DNA from: Gerris lacustris
Taxonomy: Eukaryota > Arthropoda > Insecta > Hemiptera > Gerridae
Direction: 5' to 3'
DNA length: 64,000 nucleotides
NCBI GenBank assembly: GCA_951217055.1
Contig: OX578280.1
Location: 43,155,882-43,219,881 of the forward strand
Shown here: one piece after another, positions 58,577-64,000 of the stretch
Numbering within the stretch: the stretch's first letter is position 1
Layout: each line of letters starts with the position of its first letter
Program-made: the position numbers and the translations under genes
The notes under the pieces: model-generated
Databases searched by the model: none
Seen by the model: only the letters and a program-made list of their open reading frames with translations
What the model was told of the DNA's origin: nothing

Positions 58577-58654
<78 letters not shown>
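58577..58654. repeat. (TA)n microsatellite
   Basis: About 38 TA units. Confidence 0.95.
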
Positions 58655-58656
<2 letters not shown>

Positions 58657-59010
58657 CAAGTAGTGTCTCGACGACGTCGGCACCGACTTACTTAGTAACG
58701 ATTTGTTATTAGTAAGGCAACCACATTTATTCTAAAAAAAATAAAGGTTGTTTTGATTTGTTGGTCTTCAAATAGATATAATACCCTATCTAAATAGAGG
58801 TTGATAATTTTATCAAAACTAAACATTAATGTTTCATAAATTTCATTTATGCAATCGAGTAGTGTCCCGACGACGATGGATTGGTTATTGCTAAGGCAAC
58901 CACATTTATTCCAATAAAAATAAAGGTTTTTTTGTTTTGTTGGTCTTCAAATAGATATAATAACTCATCTAAATAGTGGGCGTCAATTTTATCAAAACTA
59001 AACATTATTC
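58655..59010. repeat. ~200-bp tandem duplication
   Basis: aatc(a/g)agtagtgtc(t/c)cgacgacg starts both units (58655 and 58854). aaggcaaccacatttattc, tgttggtcttcaaatagata and tatcaaaactaaacatta follow in both. Unit two lacks a short stretch. Confidence 0.85.
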
Positions 59011-60644
59011 TAATTAATTATTAATTTACTATAATTATTATTTTTGATTTGTTATGTATTGAAAGCTGTTACTTTTTGATTATGACATGTAAACAAACAA
59101 TGCACTTTCTTATTACACTGACCACTGACCCAACCATCCCGTGTGTTTGTTTATCTTATAGGTAACAGGTTAATTTTTTTGCATCTGCACTTCTTTACTT
59201 ATACACGACCAAGGCAAAAACCTTAACAAGTCCCTTGATATTGGGCTCATTTTTCTTCTCGTGGGCATATCGATGGCACGGTGTAGATTCAGTTCTAGGG
59301 AGATCCCAGTTAGAGAGATTTGTCCTTTTATAGGTTAAAGATTGCGCTCTTATGATGTAAACATGTGAACTCCTATTTGTACGATTTGTAACAATCTAAT
59401 ACAAATATAAACATATTCTATTCTATTTTATTCTATTGTCATAAGGAAGTTCCACACAAAATTGTTTTTAAATGAGAAAAGATTCAAAAATAACAACTCA
59501 CAAAATTATAAATTGGATATAAATAGTTTACTCCACCAAATATTGTAGACATATTTCACCTTGATTTTTTTATGTGTATTAGAAACAAATATGAATAATA
59601 TGTTTCACAATTTTTTTTTTTTTTTTACCTTTATTTGATGCCTTTGTTTGATTGCCCCAGTTGATAACAGTCTAGACGTTGACTAATGGTCAATCACAAA
59701 TTAACAATGACAAAATATATGTTTGTTTTAACAGAACTTTCCTTTTAATGTTTTGGGAGTTATCAGCTTTATTCCGTAGAAATGTAGCGAAATTTGGGTC
59801 AATGAAAGAGCTAAGTGTTTGTCATTATTTATAATAATTTGCATATATTTTTTTTTATTGTTTAAAATTCTGATGTGCACCTATATTGGAGGAAAATATA
59901 ATAATATGAAGGAAATAGAAACGAAACGGAAATAAATGAATTCACAGCCTTCTAAAGTTGGCTGTTACTGGAAAAACGATTACTGTTTTAGCTTCAAATC
60001 ATCGTTTTCATTTCTATTTTTCAAAGGTGGTTTTCTGATTTAAGAGAAAAATGGGTGTTTTATTAAATTTCCTTACTCAGAATTTCTTCCTTTCTTTCAT
60101 TACATTCCAAGAAAACTAACGTAAAAGGAATTTCCTAGATCTAGAAAATTTTTCCGGGAAAATGCCTGTAAGAGACATTTTGCTGACAAAAAAAATAGGA
60201 TATATCGGTGGAAAAAACGCAATAAATAGAAATCAAGAGAGACGGAAAACCAAGGAAACAGAAGATCTAGGATAAAGAAAAGCTTGTCTAAGAAATCTTG
60301 CAAGGATTTACTTAGTTGCTATAGCAACTTGAAAAACTCCTAAAACAAGAAGGAAATCTTTTAGAGAAAAGTCTTTGACTAACATTCTCGTTAATACGAA
60401 AAATACCCTTGATTCCGTTTCATAAATCATACGGGTAATTCTTGATTTATGGTAAAGAGAAAGAGATCCAAGTTCTTTGACGCAACCAAAATTTAAGCTG
60501 TTCATGCCAACGTATGTAAACCTACCCTTAACTATTTATTCAAGGTAAGGTAAAAAAAAATCAAAGTTATGGTGATAAAAAATTGACAGTATTTAAACTT
60601 ATCCTACTAAGACATCATCAATTCTCAAAAATTACGAAGAATAG
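59011..60644. other. AT-rich stretch, no gene seen
   Basis: Poly-T (59611-59627). A purine-rich plus-strand stretch at 60000-60530 yields two short minus ORFs without domains. Confidence 0.45.
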
Positions 60645-60795
60645 TACATTACGCGTCTAGTGCAGAAAGTAGCATTCTGCATGCAAGTGTGGAGTTTGAA
60701 CCCGAGTGACAGCGAGGCTAGTAAAACCATACAAGCAAAGCAAAATGCATTTTTTGCACGTTTCGTACTACTTTATCAACGATTGATGGATTTTA
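60645..60795 (-). repeat. ~150-bp GC-richer dispersed repeat, copy 2
   Basis: Reverse-complement match to 40691-40850, outside any Helitron sequence. The unit is therefore independently mobile or came from the source locus. Confidence 0.75.
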
Positions 60796-60846
60796 TTAAT
60801 AAATACAGAAAAAAAATATTTTAAAGCATTAAATATACATTGTTTT

Positions 60847-62012
60847 GGCTAATTATCTCCGTTAATATTTGAGATATCAAACAGCGGTTTGTTGCAATCA
60901 TCATCATGCATAAAAAACTACTTTTTTTGGTGGGTACCCATTTTCCCGCCGTTTTGGTTGCCGCCATATTGGATTAAACTTTAAAATTTCAAATTGGAAC
61001 CCCTATACTGTGATATGTATTTCGAAAGGCCTTGAAAAAAGAAAACATTTGCCACAAACTAGAGCTTTTTATCTTTCACCATTTCAAAATGGCGGCCAGT
61101 TGAAATTACAAAATTGAAATTTTTAACGTATAATAACGGCCAAAGTAAATGTTTTAGGAGAAAAAAATCAAGAGTAAATTTGTCTTATTTTAGAGTGAAA
61201 TATAAAAGTTTAATGCTACTTTTCCGAATTTTTATTTTTATATTTATTTGGTTTCTATAGCAACGTTCATAGTAATTTTACTTTCTCAACCGAAAATGTA
61301 ATTAAAATTATTTTTTTAAACCAATTTGGAATTTTTAAATTTTATCCTTCTAATTATTTAGTTGATTATTAATTAATAATTATTCCTAATAATAATTAAT
61401 TAATAATTAATACTAAAAATAATTAATTAATAATTAATACTAAAAATAATTAATTAATCTTAGTAATAATTAATTCCTTAATTATCCTATTTTAAATTCA
61501 AAATTGGTTTAAACAAATATTATTAATTTCATTTTCGGTTGCGAAAGTAAAATGACTATGAACGTTGCTATAGAAACCAAATAAATAGAAAAAATTAAAT
61601 TCGGAAAAGTAGCATTAAACTTCTATTTTTTACTCCAAAATAAGACAAATTTACTCTTGAATTTTTTCTTCTAAAACCTTTACTTTGGCCGTAATTATAC
61701 CTTAAAAATTTCGATTTTGTAATTTCAACTGGCCGCCATTTTGAAATGGTGAAAGATAAAAAGCTCTAGTTTGCGGCAAATGTTTTCTTTTTTTAAGGCC
61801 TTTCGAAATATATATCACAGTATAGGGGTTCCAATTTGAAATTTTAAAGTTGAATCCAATATGGCGGCAACCAAAATGGCGGGAAAATGGGTACCCACCA
61901 AAAAAAGTAGTTTTTTATGCATGATGATGATTGCAACAAACCGCAGTTTGAGATCTCAAATATTAACGGAGATAATTAGCCGTTGCCGAACTTTTGCCAC
62001 ACCCTGTATACC
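60847..62012. mobile_element. fold-back element, ~1.14 kb, ~510-bp arms
   Basis: ggctaattatctccgttaat (60847) and attaacggagataattagcc (ends 61981) mark matching ends. The arms continue through gtttgttgcaatcatcatca, gggtacccattttcccgcc, tggcggcc and aacgttgctatagaaacca. They meet at a ttaattaataatta-rich loop (61360-61500). To the right, cttttgccacaccctgtata (to about 62012) looks like the true tip, absent on the left. The ORF at 61861-62058 is a shadow. Confidence 0.85.
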
Positions 62013-62419
62013 TAAAAAAAAATCTGAAAAATATCTTTTTTTGTTCCTCCCAATTTAGTGAGGAGGTGAGTGGAAGAACTTAAGTTTTAAATATTTTAAA
62101 AGTATAAGAAAATTTATTTTGATTATACCTTATATATCCTTGATAAATTTAAATATAATTAAATACATTATACTAAATCAAACTGAAGATAAAAGACATA
62201 AAAATGAATACGAATCTATGAATATAAATAAAAAATCTTACACAGGAAATATTGATATATATATATTTTTATTTATTTTTCTTCTGTATCTCAATATACA
62301 ACAGTACAATATCATTATCACCCAGAAAGATCAACCACTATACACAACTTATAAGATATATGTATATAAATGTGATCATTAGTGTTAATAATGTTTGTTA
62401 TACTAAATTTTCTTCTTGT
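62013..62419. other. AT-rich spacer, no gene seen
   Basis: Overlapping short ORFs here are low-complexity and unsupported. Confidence 0.45.
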
Positions 62420-62699
62420 TCTTTTTCCTGCCCATAGTACCAGGGTCCCTCATGAAAATTTACCATCCTTGTCGGTCCCATCCTTGTTATTACTCTCTCG
62501 GAAACCGTTTTTCAGTTAACTATGTCTCACGTCTCGATTTCATATCAAAGCGAAATCTGGTGGTACTTATCTTTCGAGCATCTAACCATTTGTTTATACA
62601 ATACTGGGTAAACATTCAGTGGGGAGGGGGCCGGTCTGGGTCGGGGAATTGAACCCAGAGCTGTATGGTCAGGTGGATACCCATCCAACTACAGACCTC
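62420..62699 (-). mobile_element. tRNA-derived SINE
   Basis: On the minus strand, the head at 62699-62633 reads gaggtctgtagttggatggg, then an anticodon-arm-like ctgaccatacag, then ctctgggttcaattccccga and agacc. tagttggatgg and ggttcaattcc fit pol III A and B boxes at normal spacing, and ggtct/agacc can pair as a short acceptor stem. A ~210-base unrelated body follows to an A/AG-rich end near 62420. Body length and end are estimates. Confidence 0.65.
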
Positions 62700-62882
62700 A
62701 CTTGATGTTGCTTAACTTAACTTGACTGATTGAGAGCCAATCCGCTCTCCCCCATACGTACTATGAAGGCCCCCCCTAGTGTATGTTTTATAAAATTGGT
62801 CTTATATTTTAGGTCAAATCTTATTGGGGGACAAAATGGAAGTGTATATACCTACCTAAAAAAGCAGTGAGAAGTAAATGTT

Positions 62883-62934
<52 letters not shown>

Positions 62935-63014
62935 GGGAAGCCGTAGTGAGAGTGTGAGATATCCTTTTCCCTTTCCAACAAAAAAGGTAAGGACAAGAGG
63001 GGCTCTCCGCACAC
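62700..63014. other. spacer with long poly-A
   Basis: A run of about 43 A lies at 62890-62932. Not clearly the tail of either neighbour. Confidence 0.5.
62890..62932. repeat. poly-A tract
   Basis: About 43 uninterrupted A on the plus strand. Confidence 0.95.
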
Positions 63015-63432
63015 TAAACCAAACGTATGGACACTTACAGATGGTATAAACTCCTTTTGCAACTCCTTGACCAAAAATCCTACCTATCCCCTTATAATAA
63101 GATCCTTATTTATAATTCAATCCTTAAACCCATTAGGACCTATGGAACTGAGCTCTGAAGTAATACCAAGCTCTCAAATTCTTATGAGTCTAATCCCTTC
63201 AATCATAGATCCTTCCAAAATTCATGACCTTGCTTCTTCTCGCTTTATAAAATTCCATGAAACCTTATATAACCATCCTAATCTTTTAGTCAAATCCATG
63301 GAATCACTTGATATATCCCTAATCACTCTGTCGCCTGAAGAGGCGTTGGCCTCTACTGTAATTCGCACTCTCAACCGATGTACTAAAGCAAAATATGTAG
63401 TATCTTTCTATATTATTAAAAAAGTTTTGTAG
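63015..63432 (+). pseudogene. Jockey-like LINE C-terminal remnant
   Basis: One frame reads NKILIYNSILKPIRTYGTEL + WSNTKLSNSYE (about 63094-63180), matching the KxLIYxSILKPIWTYGIELWG thumb block. The frame listed from 63067 then gives SSRFIKFHETLYNHPNLLVK (about 63236-63295), matching the RLxNHPNxLA block near the end of Jockey ORF2. The two blocks need a frameshift. Related to, but not the same sequence as, 23850-24530. Confidence 0.7.
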
Positions 63433-64000
63433 TGAAATCAGCCTAGTGAGAAAGATGTACAGAAAGAGATATACTAAACAAAGTTAAGAATATGTCGAGA
63501 AAGGGGGACTTGAGAGTGATAAAGTTATGTGCATTTAGATAAGGAAAGGAATAGTTGAAAGACTGTATAAATATATATACAGAACTATACCAGTAGGTAT
63601 AGCACAGGGGGGGGGGGGGGAGGGGGGGGAAGGTTAGCACGTGCGTTATTTCAGACAATCAGACTGTCTTGCCCGCTAGACCTAGACAATCTATTCTTGC
63701 CAGTCCTCAAACCAGTCCTCAAACCATAATTTGCCAGTCATGGCAAATTATAGTTCTTAAGCATGCGCTACTTATCGTAACATGATTACTCGCAAGTGAG
63801 AATTTTGCTCAAATCAACAAGTTAAATAATAATTACCAAATTAGATATTAATTAGGGAATCTTAATTGAAAATTATGGATAAAAATTATAATTTATTATT
63901 TATGATTTTTACTAAAATATTCTCAATATTATTTTTAAAAAATTGTGAAAATACAACTAGGGTATCCTAAACTGAGCGTTAAACAAGAATAGAGATAAAG
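63433..64000. other. non-coding end of window
   Basis: Poly-G (63607-63629, interrupted). Direct repeat cagtcctcaaac (63701, 63714). A hairpin ataatttgcca-gtca-tggcaaattat (about 63726-63751). No gene. Confidence 0.55.

Overview
This window looks like intergenic or intronic DNA from an animal nuclear genome. An arthropod is most likely, and a hemipteran-like insect or a crustacean would both fit; I cannot name the species. The DNA is very AT-rich, with eight (TA)n tracts and many poly-A/T and poly-G/C runs. There are no bacterial features: no operons, ribosome binding sites or dense long ORFs. The longest ORFs are under 160 codons, and nearly all are shadows of repeats or broken transposon genes. 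I found no intact host protein-coding gene. The best host-exon candidates are a SAM-like exon remnant at 2609-2880 and a GC-richer minus-strand block at 37336-37550, both weak.

The window is a dense graveyard of mobile elements, many of them nested. From left to right: a DNA transposon with ~0.7-0.8 kb terminal inverted repeats (TIRs) and a broken, unclassified transposase-like gene (1-2605); a hAT-type non-autonomous element with an exact 8-bp target duplication (7971-9495); two full copies of a 0.7-kb family with inverted subterminal repeats and a 3' hairpin (9512-10231, 12146-12873); a fold-back element (11143-11886); an R1-like LINE remnant (about 16800-18250); a Jockey-like LINE remnant (23850-24530); a small hAT MITE inside another LINE 3' end (26030-26930); a LINE ORF1 remnant joined to a Helitron 3' end (32560-33293); a possible piggyBac-like 5' end next to a mariner-type transposase remnant (33396-34640); a 2.2-kb Helitron with five tandem 5'-end-like units, one 3' end and a captured gene 5' end (38845-41057); fold-back elements at 45892, 46861, 52171 and 60847; a 90-bp minisatellite (51199-51655); a pogo/Tigger-like 5' end (52774-53220); a copia-type primer-binding-site-like sequence (56333-56357); a tRNA-derived SINE (62420-62699, minus); and another LINE remnant (63015-63430).

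Six dispersed non-coding families link the region. They are defined here by mutual similarity. A: gcttccgag head, ggcagtcta tail, ~585 bp. B: shares ends with A but has a different middle. C: gggtccgtaggcaa ends. D: about 580 bp, with an inward-facing B-box-like site. E: 3' end shared with C. F: repeated tccgagcc...ggaagcgagata heads. Several of them, and the Helitron, contain a diverged version of one core, ccgattttgatgaaatttgg, usually placed after a run of gtctgtctgt or gtccgtccgt. That shared module, the long-TIR element with its unusual transposase-like protein, the Helitron with tandem heads, and a recurring hairpin-plus-GAAACGT motif in fold-backs are the observations most worth checking. 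All family assignments come from reading the sequence, without database searches.
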